Of a stretch of DNA of 12,513 nucleotides, positions 1 to 5,989 are shown piece by piece. The stretch is taken from NCBI GenBank assembly GCA_001804345.1, contig MHFU01000087.1, forward strand, positions 15,577-28,089, given 5' to 3'. The DNA comes from Omnitrophica bacterium RIFOXYB12_FULL_50_7 (GTDB lineage: Bacteria > Omnitrophota > Omnitrophia > Omnitrophales > Aquincolibacteriaceae). Each line of letters opens with the position of its first letter. Position 1 is the stretch's first letter. The position numbers and the translations under genes were made by a program. Below the pieces are notes generated by a model, which had not been told where the DNA came from, made no database searches, and saw only the letters and a program-made list of their open reading frames with translations.

Positions 1-408
1 TTTCTCGAACATCCACGCCACCGTTCCGGCCCCCCCCATGTTACCACTCCCTTTATTGAAAATACTCCGAATCTCGGAGGCTGTCCGGTTCTTATTGTCC
101 GTCAAGCATGCCACCAGAATCGCCGCACCCTCGGGGCCAAAACCTTCGTAGGCAATTTCCTCATAGGTCACGCCTTCGAGCTCGCCCGTCCCCTTTTTGA
201 TCGCCCGCTCGATATTATCCGCCGGCATGTTGGAATCTTTGGCGGACTGAACGGCGGTGCGGAGTCGTGGATTGGTATTCAGGTCCCCACCGCCGGTTTT
301 TGCCGCGACCGTGATCTCGCGAATGTACTTCGTAAAGACCTGGCCGCGCTTGGCGTCCACGATCGCTTTTTTATGCTTGATACTCGCCCATTTTGAATGT
401 CCTGACAT
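1..408 (-). CDS. yebC: YebC/PmpR-family regulator, N-terminal part (cut by window edge)
   Basis: YebC/TACO1 family protein. Family members bind DNA as transcriptional regulators, and recent work also links them to translation of proline-rich stretches. The visible 136 codons begin MSGHSKWASIKHKKAI, the family's hallmark opening. Further family blocks follow: FTKYIREI near residue 25, a run matching NPRLRTAVQSAK near 45, MPADNIERAIKKG near 60, then YEGFGPEG and NRTASEIRS. The last visible residues (AWMFEK) fall inside domain 2, so roughly 100 C-terminal residues lie beyond position 1. The ATG at 406-408 is preceded by a perfect AGGAGG (415-420) at 6-base spacing, the strongest Shine-Dalgarno site in the window. 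The gene follows folP on the same strand across a 139-base repeat-rich gap. Identity is secure; only the C-terminus is unseen. Confidence 0.96.
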   Translation of the reverse strand, partial: MSGHSKWASIKHKKAIVDAKRGQVFTKYIREITVAAKTGGGDLNTNPRLRTAVQSAKDSNMPADNIERAIKKGTGELEGVTYEEIAYEGFGPEGAAILVACLTDNKNRTASEIRSIFNKGSGNMGGAGTVAWMFEK

Positions 409-431
409 CACTCGCCTCCTGTTAGTCGGCT

Positions 432-571
432 CAAAATCCCAAATTGCAATTTTCAAATCCCAAACAAGTTCCAACAACCCATATCCAAAAATCAATCAAG
501 ATTATTTGGTTTGTTTCTTGCCTGCCTGCCGGTAGGCAGGGATCTTGTTATTTGGAACTTGTTGTTTGTTG
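432..571. repeat. Hairpin-bearing intergenic repeat between folP and yebC
   Basis: The spacer is built from repeated and inverted words. A perfect 12-base inverted pair, AACAAGTTCCAA (463-474) and TTGGAACTTGTT (552-563), encloses a 20-base near-perfect palindrome at 521-540 (CCTGCCTGCC facing GGTAGGCAGG, one G-T pair). To the left lie a perfect 12-base palindrome AAATTGCAATTT (441-452) and two copies of a CAAA(A)TCCCAAA word (432-443 and about 454-464). TTATTTGG occurs at 502-509 and 547-554. The right arm overlaps the last codons and stop of folP. It resembles a short interspersed non-autonomous element; other genomic copies cannot be seen here. No T-run follows the palindrome, so a plain terminator is less likely. 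Confidence 0.6.
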
Positions 572-1393
572 AATGGCTTCCGTCATAAGAATGACATCAC
601 GCATCGCCTTGACATCATGCACCCGGAGGATCTGGACTCCCTCCCTGACGCACGCCGCAACGCAAGCGGCGGTCCCGAACGCCCGGCCCTTCGCCTCGCG
701 CCCCGTCACCTTCCCGATAAAAGATTTCTGGGAGGACCCTACAAGAACAGGAAGCCCGAGTTTGTGAAAGACGCTTATTTTTTTCAGGATCTCGAGATTT
801 TGTTCCGGGGTCTTCGCGAAACCAAGCCCGGGGTCGACTACAATCCGTTCACGTTCGATCCCTGCGTCCGTAGCGACCTGGATACTTTCGCGAAGCTCAC
901 TCATCACATCCGGGACAATGTCGTCGTAGCTAGCCAGCTCCTGCATCGTTTCCGACGTCCCGCGACTGTGCATCAGCACGAGCCCCGCACCGAACTTCCT
1001 CACGACTTTCGCCATGTCTGGACCGGACCGCTTCAACCCACTCACGTCATTAATGATGTCGGCGCCCGCCTCGAGACATTCCTTCGCGACTTCCGGCCTG
1101 ACCGTATCGATCGAAATGGGAACCGAGACTTCTTTGCGGATCCGTTTCAGAACCGGCAACAAACGATCAAGTTCTTCCCGGTCTGTGACGGGCACTGCTC
1201 CCGGCCGGGTGGACTCGGCGCCAAGATCCAGGATGTCCGCGCCTTCTTCAACCAATTCAACGGCATGTTGATAAGCGGCTTCGGGATTCAGATAACTACC
1301 ACCATCAAAAAAAGAATCCGGCGTGATATTCAGAACCCCCATCAAAAGGGTTCGACCAAAGGAAACAGTATTTTGACGAATCTTCCAGATCAA
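548..1393 (-). CDS. folP: Dihydropteroate synthase
   Basis: Condenses 6-hydroxymethyl-7,8-dihydropterin pyrophosphate with p-aminobenzoate to form dihydropteroate, in cytoplasmic folate synthesis. It is a 281-residue TIM-barrel protein, normal for the family. Visible motifs in order: LNITPDSFFDGG (21-32, with the Mg-binding Asn22), GAESTRPGA (58-66), SIDT (94-97), INDVSG (114-119), MHSRG (141-145), DPGLGFAKT (187-195), the substrate loop GSSQKSFIG (219-227) and RVHDV (257-261). The start is a TTG (1391-1393) that overlaps the ftsH stop as TTGA. I chose it because the WKIRQNTVSFGRT stretch before LLMGVLN matches the usual folP N-terminus and no better start exists. No strong ribosome site is visible, so translation is probably coupled to ftsH. 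The final residues QQTTSSK are encoded in the arm of the downstream repeat, so the tail looks recently acquired or reshaped. Confidence 0.96.
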   Translation of the reverse strand: MIWKIRQNTVSFGRTLLMGVLNITPDSFFDGGSYLNPEAAYQHAVELVEEGADILDLGAESTRPGAVPVTDREELDRLLPVLKRIRKEVSVPISIDTVRPEVAKECLEAGADIINDVSGLKRSGPDMAKVVRKFGAGLVLMHSRGTSETMQELASYDDIVPDVMSELRESIQVATDAGIERERIVVDPGLGFAKTPEQNLEILKKISVFHKLGLPVLVGSSQKSFIGKVTGREAKGRAFGTAACVAACVREGVQILRVHDVKAMRDVILMTEAIQQTTSSK

Positions 1394-3327
1394 GCGAGGG
1401 GATTCCCGTTCTCGGACGGAGTAACGATCTGGAGCCCGGTGATCTTTTTGATCTCGTCGGCATCCAGCGTTTCCTTTTCTAAAAGCAACTTGGCTAACGC
1501 CTCTAACTTCTCGCGGTTTCCCGTAAGGATCTTCTTCGAAACCTCATAACCCTCCTCGAGGATCCTTTTGATCTCCGCATCGATTAGACGCGCAGTGTCC
1601 TCCGAATAATTCTTCTCGTCCATGAGATCCCGACCCAGAAAAACCATCCCCGCTTCTTTCCCAAACACCACCGGCCCAAGCCTTTTGCTCATGCCAAAGC
1701 GACATACCATTTCCCGGGCGATTTGCGTAGCTTTCTGAAGGTCATTGTGTGCACCGGTCGTGATATCTCCAAAGATAAGCTCCTCAGCCACCCGTCCGCC
1801 CATCAAAACCGGGATCTCCGCCAAAAAGAACGTTTGACTGTGAAGCGTACGGTCTTCTTCCGGTAAAGTCACCGTATAGCCACCGGCCAAACCTCGGGGA
1901 ATGATCGTTTCTTTGTGAACAGGATCCGCCCCAGGCGTTAAGAGTGCCACTAGCGCGTGCCCGGATTCGTGATGGGCCACAATCTTCCGCTCCTTATCCG
2001 AAACTTTCTTGCTCTTGCGCTGCGGCCCGGCCATCACACGCTCAATGGATTCCTGAAGCTCCGTCATGCCGACCGTTTCCTTGTTAAGACGGGCAGCCAA
2101 AAGAGCGGCCTCATTCACCAAATTCGCAAGATCGGCACCTGAAAAATAGGTCGTTTGCTTCGCGATCGTCCTGAAATCAACCGCGGGATCCAGCTTCACC
2201 TTGATCGCATGGACTTTCAAAATCGCTTCCCGGCCGACAAGATCCGGCAACGGAACCACGACTTGCCGGTCAAAACGTCCGGGCCGAAGGAGTGCGGGAT
2301 CCAGAACATCCGGACGATTCGTTGACGAGATCAGGATAACACCCGCCTGCGTATCGAACCCATCCATTTCCACTAAAAGCGCGTTCAAGGTTTGCTCCCG
2401 TTCGTCATGCCCGCCCCCGATCCCGGCGAAACGTTGACGTCCAACCGCGTCGATTTCATCGATAAAAATAATCGCACCCTTGCCACCCGCTTTGGCCGCA
2501 CGCTTCGCTTGTTCGAAAAGATCCCGCACGCGGGCCGCACCAACGCCAACGAACATTTCCACAAAATCCGAGCCACTAATGGAATAGAAAGGCACTTCGG
2601 CTTCGCCCGCGACCGCTTTCGCCAGAAGGGTCTTCCCCGTTCCCGGAGGTCCCATCAAGAGAACGCCTTTCGGGATCCGCCCCCCAAGCTTGGTAAACCG
2701 CCGGGGATCTTTTAAAAATTCGATGATCTCCTGCAATTCCTCTTTGGCCTCATCCACACCCGCAACATCCTTGAACGTAATCGGACTCTTTTCCTTATCC
2801 ACGAGCTTGGCGCGTGATTTCCCGAACGAAAAAACCTTCCCCCCGCCCTGCTGGACGCCGCGATATACGAAGAACCAGAAAAATCCGATTAAGAGCAGCG
2901 TCGGAAAGATCCCCGCAAAGAAATTGCGCCAAAAGGTCTGCGGCGGACTGACTGAAAAATTCGCGACGTTCTTCCGGATCATCGGGATGATATCGGGATC
3001 ATTGTAGGGAATATGGACCTGGAAGTAAGAAAGCGTGGTCAGCTTCCCCTGCACCACGTTGTCCACAAGTTCGCAGGAAAGAATTTCACCGGTCTCGGCA
3101 TTACGCCCGAGCATCCTATAAAATTCGGAATAGCTAAGCTCTTTAAGTTCGAAACTTGGGAACACGAAAACTTGAAGGACAAGAAAGATCCCGAGAGGTA
3201 TAAGAAAAAGCGCGATCAGCCGTCGGCGATCCGGCTCTCCCTGAGGGGGAGACAATTTTCGACCGTTCTTGGGGCGTGGCACATTCTTTCTCGACTTATT
3301 GTTCTTACTATTGACAGGAGTCGCCAT
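1390..3327 (-). CDS. ftsH: ATP-dependent zinc metalloprotease FtsH
   Basis: Membrane-anchored hexameric AAA+ protease that extracts and degrades membrane and short-lived cytosolic proteins. 645 residues, full length. A basic N-terminal tail (1-36) leads into membrane segment 1 (about 37-57), the periplasmic FtsH_ext domain (58-135) and membrane segment 2 (about 138-156). The AAA+ module has Walker A GPPGTGKT (226-233), the pore motif MFVGVG (258-263), Walker B IIFIDE (286-291) and the second region of homology with arginines 348 and 351. The M41 peptidase has HESGH (453-457, catalytic Glu454), with Asp529 in TTGAHND as the likely third zinc ligand. PRGLAGGYT (477-485) is also typical. HESGH in place of the commoner HEAGH is a tolerated variant. 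The start ATG (3325-3327) has only a weak ribosome site. The gene lies between tilS (70-base gap) and folP (TTGA overlap). Confidence 0.98.
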   Translation of the reverse strand: MATPVNSKNNKSRKNVPRPKNGRKLSPPQGEPDRRRLIALFLIPLGIFLVLQVFVFPSFELKELSYSEFYRMLGRNAETGEILSCELVDNVVQGKLTTLSYFQVHIPYNDPDIIPMIRKNVANFSVSPPQTFWRNFFAGIFPTLLLIGFFWFFVYRGVQQGGGKVFSFGKSRAKLVDKEKSPITFKDVAGVDEAKEELQEIIEFLKDPRRFTKLGGRIPKGVLLMGPPGTGKTLLAKAVAGEAEVPFYSISGSDFVEMFVGVGAARVRDLFEQAKRAAKAGGKGAIIFIDEIDAVGRQRFAGIGGGHDEREQTLNALLVEMDGFDTQAGVILISSTNRPDVLDPALLRPGRFDRQVVVPLPDLVGREAILKVHAIKVKLDPAVDFRTIAKQTTYFSGADLANLVNEAALLAARLNKETVGMTELQESIERVMAGPQRKSKKVSDKERKIVAHHESGHALVALLTPGADPVHKETIIPRGLAGGYTVTLPEEDRTLHSQTFFLAEIPVLMGGRVAEELIFGDITTGAHNDLQKATQIAREMVCRFGMSKRLGPVVFGKEAGMVFLGRDLMDEKNYSEDTARLIDAEIKRILEEGYEVSKKILTGNREKLEALAKLLLEKETLDADEIKKITGLQIVTPSENGNPLA

Positions 3328-3372
3328 GGAGCTTGTGATTCTCTGTTGTTTTTTTCAGAAAAAAGGAGCCGT

Positions 3373-3401
3373 AGTCTAGCATGGGAAATTGAAGATATCA
3401 A
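3373..3401 (-). promoter_or_regulatory. Candidate sigma70-type promoter for ftsH-folP
   Basis: On the minus strand, TTGATA (3396-3401) is followed by a 17-base spacer and TAGACT (3373-3378). A TGC just before the -10 makes it an extended -10. The -35 overlaps the tilS stop codon. Predicted transcription would begin about 40 bases before the ftsH ATG. The same TAGACT hexamer with 17-base spacing recurs ahead of the HAD gene at 4889, which adds some weight. It is a pattern match only. Confidence 0.42.
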
Positions 3402-4423
3402 ATTTGATTATGAACTTCCTGCTTCATGAAAATTGTTACATTTTTAGGAGTGAGCGCAAAATCAATATCCTTGGGAAGCGACGAGCGATAGCGGTGTCGC
3501 ACGAGCCCTTGGCGGATCCGTTCCCAGGCTTCAAACGAGAGCCCGCTTTGCTTATTCAGCATCTTGAGAGCTTTTTCCACAATGCGAAATTGAAGTGCGG
3601 GGGGGGATTTAAGAAAAACCGAGCGACGGAGCTCCACATTTTTACCGCGACGCTTTTTGAACGTTTTCTTCCATGCTTTTTCTTCAAGCTCCTCGATAAG
3701 AGCACTCTCCCCCGCCACGATCGCGGGAATGCGCGAAAGAGCCTCCACGACCCTCGGGTTGAAATCGCGCTGAAGCTGGGGGATAAGTTCCAAGCGAATG
3801 CGATTACGAATGAATCGCGAAGAATCGTTCGATTTATCGAAACGGTAAAAAATCTTTTGCTCCGTCAGATATTGCAGCAGTTCTTTTTTTGTGAAAACAA
3901 GAAGCGGCCGGACCCAGGTCACACGCCCCGTCCTGAATTTTTCGCGAATTCCTTGAAGCCCCCGCAGACCTGTCCCTTGAAGAACTCGCATAAGCACGGT
4001 CTCGGCTTGATCGTCCCGCGTATGGGCCAACGCGATGGCCTGGAATTTTTTTGCCTGCGCGGTTTGGAGAAAAAAATCGTAGCGCATTTTGCGCGCCGCT
4101 TCCTCGATCGAGGTCTTCGTTCTTTTGGCTTCGTGCTTCACGCTCCCCGTCCCACAATAGAAAGGAGCCTTGAATTTCCGAGCCAGGGCTTTGACGAACC
4201 GCTCATCCTTTTTCGCGTCGCTAGGCCGGAGCTGATGATTGAAATGGACAAGACCCAGTTTCCAATCGTACTTCGTGATAAGTGCTCGCAGGAGATGAAA
4301 AAGCGCGACCGAATCTGGCCCTCCGGAACAAGCGACGAGGATCTTTTGCCGCACTTTGAAAAATCGTCTGTCCCGGAAATGTTCCTCAAGACGCGGCAGG
4401 AGATTACTGTGGGTCTTTTTCAT
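3398..4423 (-). CDS. tilS: tRNA(Ile)-lysidine synthase
   Basis: ATP-dependent enzyme that attaches lysine to C34 of the CAU anticodon of tRNA-Ile2, switching it from AUG to AUA decoding. The PP-loop SGGPDS (33-38) follows ILVAC. Further family blocks are VHFNHQLR (59-66), TSIEEAARKMRYDFF (104-118), AHTRDDQAETVLMRVLQGTGLRGL (133 onward) and NRIRLELIPQL (207-217). At 341 residues it is shorter than the E. coli enzyme (about 430) and near the compact forms, so the C-terminal tRNA-binding region is reduced. The ATG at 4421-4423 has no clear ribosome site. It lies 180 bases downstream of a CAU-anticodon tRNA on the same strand, with two interleaved inverted repeats in between. The stop at 3398-3400 coincides with the -35 of the proposed ftsH promoter. 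Confidence 0.96.
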   Translation of the reverse strand: MKKTHSNLLPRLEEHFRDRRFFKVRQKILVACSGGPDSVALFHLLRALITKYDWKLGLVHFNHQLRPSDAKKDERFVKALARKFKAPFYCGTGSVKHEAKRTKTSIEEAARKMRYDFFLQTAQAKKFQAIALAHTRDDQAETVLMRVLQGTGLRGLQGIREKFRTGRVTWVRPLLVFTKKELLQYLTEQKIFYRFDKSNDSSRFIRNRIRLELIPQLQRDFNPRVVEALSRIPAIVAGESALIEELEEKAWKKTFKKRRGKNVELRRSVFLKSPPALQFRIVEKALKMLNKQSGLSFEAWERIRQGLVRHRYRSSLPKDIDFALTPKNVTIFMKQEVHNQI

Positions 4424-4463
4424 AATGTTAAGAGGCTTGAAAGCTAAAAAGGCTCAACGGGCT

Positions 4464-4589
4464 TGCGATGCGTTTTCTGCATTTTCAGCCTCTTTAAGTA
4501 CTGTTCTCCATTTGATTTTAGGGGTTAACAGTACTATACCGCATACCCCTAATTTCAAATGTGATGCGATATTAGCCTTCAGCCTTTAC
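4464..4589. repeat. Two interleaved inverted repeats flanked by imperfect direct repeats
   Basis: In plus-strand order the segments are A (4497-4505, AGTACTGTT), B (4509-4525), A' (4527-4535, AACAGTACT) and B' (4545-4561). A and A' are perfectly complementary over 9 bases. B and B' are complementary at 15 of 17 positions, with a central two-base mismatch. The order A-B-A'-B' means the helices interlock in pseudoknot topology or exclude each other. Flanking copies of a word family (TGCGATGCG then TTCAGCC then TTTA at 4464-4496; TGTGATGCG then TTCAGCC then TTTA at 4560-4588) form an imperfect direct repeat about 96 bases apart. No T-run follows, so it is not a standard terminator. It may be a small mobile or recombination remnant, or a structured 3' region of the tRNA transcript. 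Confidence 0.6.
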
Positions 4590-4603
4590 GGAGCGCAGTA
4601 AAA

Positions 4604-4677
4604 TGCCGGGGGCCAGGATTGAACTGGCGACCTAGGGCTTATGAGTCCCTCGCTCTAGCCAACTGAGCTACCCCGGC
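4604..4677 (-). tRNA. tRNA with CAU anticodon, probably elongator tRNA-Met
   Basis: A full cloverleaf folds on the minus strand. The acceptor stem GCCGGGG/CCCCGGC is perfect (4671-4677 with 4605-4611). The D arm is GCTC-AGTTGGCTA-GAGC, the anticodon loop CTCATAA has CAU at 4641-4643, the variable loop is AGGTC, and the T arm is GCCAG-TTCAATC-CTGGC. The discriminator is A at 4604 and no CCA is encoded. The anticodon stem has an A31-G39 mismatch next to the loop. CAU fits either elongator Met or the tRNA-Ile2 modified by TilS. G-C pairs at 4-69 and 5-68, unlike the C-G pairs of E. coli tRNA-Ile2, favour Met. It is not an initiator, because the 1-72 pair is G-C and the anticodon stem lacks three G-C pairs next to the loop. 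Confidence 0.93.
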
Positions 4678-4727
4678 ACGATCATTTCAAAAAGGAAAAA
4701 CTGATTTAAAATTAGTCTGTTTGAGGA

Positions 4728-4783
4728 CGCCCGAAACCATGTAGAGTCCGGAGCTTTCTCGCACCCCATCGGTTACGAGGGCG
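4728..4783. other. Potential structured element between the tRNA and the divergent HAD gene
   Basis: A long imperfect hairpin can form on either strand. CGCCC (4728-4732) pairs with GGGCG (4779-4783), AACC (4735-4738) with GGTT (4771-4774), and ATG (4739-4741) with CAT (4767-4769), with small internal loops and a 25-base apex. It lies upstream of both the minus-strand tRNA and the plus-strand HAD gene, so it could belong to a leader on either side. I recognise no known riboswitch family. The stem is only moderately strong, so chance is possible. Apart from this and the HAD promoter, I see nothing in 4678-4888. Confidence 0.25.
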
Positions 4784-4853
4784 GTAATACTAGCACAGCT
4801 TCGCGCGAACGTACAAGTACGGTTGCAGCAGAAAACAGGAACCCAAATCATTC

Positions 4854-4882
4854 TTTACAGTACCCACTTCAAAGCGTAGACT
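4854..4882 (+). promoter_or_regulatory. Promoter candidate for a leaderless transcript of the HAD gene
   Basis: TTTACA (4854-4859), a 17-base spacer, and TAGACT (4877-4882). The -10 ends six bases before the ATG at 4889, which is where transcription would be expected to start. The TAG inside the -10 is an in-frame stop for the gene, so translation cannot start further upstream. There is no Shine-Dalgarno site. Together these favour a leaderless mRNA. Confidence 0.5.
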
Positions 4883-4888
4883 GAGCAC

Positions 4889-5881
4889 ATGAAACAGAAG
4901 GTTCCTTCGAAAGTACTTGTCCAGCACCCCCTGGTTGAAAAAGTTCAAGCGGATGCCATTATTTTCGACATCGACAATGTCCTCGTGGATACCCGTCAAT
5001 CGTATCTTGAGGCCATCCGTATCGCCGTAGAACTCTATCTGACGCACGGCCCCATCCCATTTTTTAGCCGTTCCGCCGGAGGAAAATTCCCAAGCCTGCT
5101 CACACCGGAGGACGTGGACCAATTCAAGCTCCTGGGTGGATTCAATGACGACTGGGACTGCTGCTACGGCCTGCTCGTTTATCTTCTATCGCTGCCAGTC
5201 AAAAATAGAACCCTCGAAGCTCTCAAAAAGTCAGTCGCGATTGAAAAATTCTCCAAAAATGTTAAGCAAAGACCTCTAAGGGTATCTGGCATTACTGCGC
5301 TTTTTGGCCGCCCCACGACCGTGACCATCGAAAAAGTGGCTCGTATCTTTCAGGAGGTCTACCTCGGCAAGGATATTTTTCCGCGCGTAACGATGAACAG
5401 AATGCGCTATTGGAAAAAACGTGGCCTCATCCATCGCGAAAAACTTGTTTTCAAGCGCCCTATTCTGGAGAAGCTCAAAAGCTACGGACTGAAACTCGGC
5501 ATTGCAACCGGACGCCCCCTCTATGAAGCTTCCCACGCTCTCAAGCATTTAGGTATCGCCGACCTCTTTGACGCCATGACAACCATGGATGACGTCAAAA
5601 AAGAAGAGCGGGAGAAAAAAGAATCCCTTCGCAAACCCCACCCTTTTTCCATTCTCAAGACCGCGCAAGCTCTCGGCGCAAAAAGAAAATTTCTCTACGT
5701 AGGCGATCTTCCGGACGACGTTCTCGCCGCAAACCGCGCGAAATCCTCCCTTTCGATCCGTTCCGTCGCTTTTCCGATGCTCGCCGCCAACCCCTTTCAG
5801 GCCACAAAAGAGCTCGAGTCCGTCAAACCCGATTTTTTCATCAGAATCCCCGCGGATCTTTGCCGTCTCCTAAAAATATAA
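4889..5881 (+). CDS. HAD-superfamily subfamily IA hydrolase with a large cap
   Basis: Predicted cytoplasmic phosphatase or phosphotransferase of the haloacid dehalogenase superfamily; substrate unknown. The four HAD motifs are intact: I, FDIDNVLVDT with nucleophile Asp27 and acid/base Asp29; II, GIATGR with Thr207; III, Lys249 in RKPHP; IV, YVGDLPDDVLAANRA with Asp273 and Asp277. DIDNVLVDTRQSYLEAI resembles the HAD-SF-IA-hyp1 group (TIGR01548). At 330 residues it is about 100 longer than typical subfamily IA members. The extra length lies in the cap between motifs I and II (about 52-190), which includes a Cys-Cys pair at 91-92. The ATG at 4889 is the only usable start: an in-frame TAG lies 12 bases upstream and no GTG, TTG or ATG follows before motif I. 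It is divergent from the tRNA and tilS block. Confidence 0.85.
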   Translation: MKQKVPSKVLVQHPLVEKVQADAIIFDIDNVLVDTRQSYLEAIRIAVELYLTHGPIPFFSRSAGGKFPSLLTPEDVDQFKLLGGFNDDWDCCYGLLVYLLSLPVKNRTLEALKKSVAIEKFSKNVKQRPLRVSGITALFGRPTTVTIEKVARIFQEVYLGKDIFPRVTMNRMRYWKKRGLIHREKLVFKRPILEKLKSYGLKLGIATGRPLYEASHALKHLGIADLFDAMTTMDDVKKEEREKKESLRKPHPFSILKTAQALGAKRKFLYVGDLPDDVLAANRAKSSLSIRSVAFPMLAANPFQATKELESVKPDFFIRIPADLCRLLKI

Positions 5882-5903
5882 TCTCTTTTTTTTGACTCTT
5901 TGA

Positions 5904-5932
5904 TTGCATTTCGAGGACCTCAACGTTAAAAT
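5904..5932 (+). promoter_or_regulatory. Candidate promoter for the secreted lysozyme-like gene
   Basis: TTGCAT (5904-5909), a 17-base spacer and TAAAAT (5927-5932; five of six match the -10 consensus). Transcription would start near 5940, about 50 bases before the ATG. The -35 is weak. The T-run at 5885-5892 after the HAD gene has no obvious stem before it, so I do not call a terminator there. Confidence 0.33.
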
Positions 5933-5989
5933 CTCTCCAGTGCCCGAAAATATTTTTTATTTTTGAAAAGATCGCTTGCCGGAGAGACC

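Noticed and set aside
521..540. 20-base palindrome as the folP terminator
   Set aside because: The stem is followed by no T-run on the minus strand and is embedded in a larger repeated structure, so it is described as part of the repeat instead.
545..1549. Long plus-strand open frame opposite folP and the ftsH end
   Set aside because: It is antisense to a well-supported folP, has no family-like motifs or ribosome site, and crosses the folP-ftsH junction; it is a codon-use shadow.
3389..4447. Long plus-strand open frame opposite tilS
   Set aside because: It mirrors tilS almost exactly and its translation is rich in His/Arg/Phe without domains.
4497..4561. Interleaved repeats as an integron attC site
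   Set aside because: I could not find the RYYYAAC and GTTRRRY core sites at the ends, and no integrase or cassette context is present.
4736..4765. Minus-strand stretch resembling the conserved 5' motif of RNase P RNA (GAGAAAGCTCCGGACTC)
   Set aside because: Only about 60 bases separate it from the tRNA. The remaining conserved regions of RNase P RNA are absent, so neither an intact gene nor a clear remnant can be supported.
5881..5895. T-run after the HAD gene as an intrinsic terminator
   Set aside because: No convincing GC-rich stem precedes the T-run.
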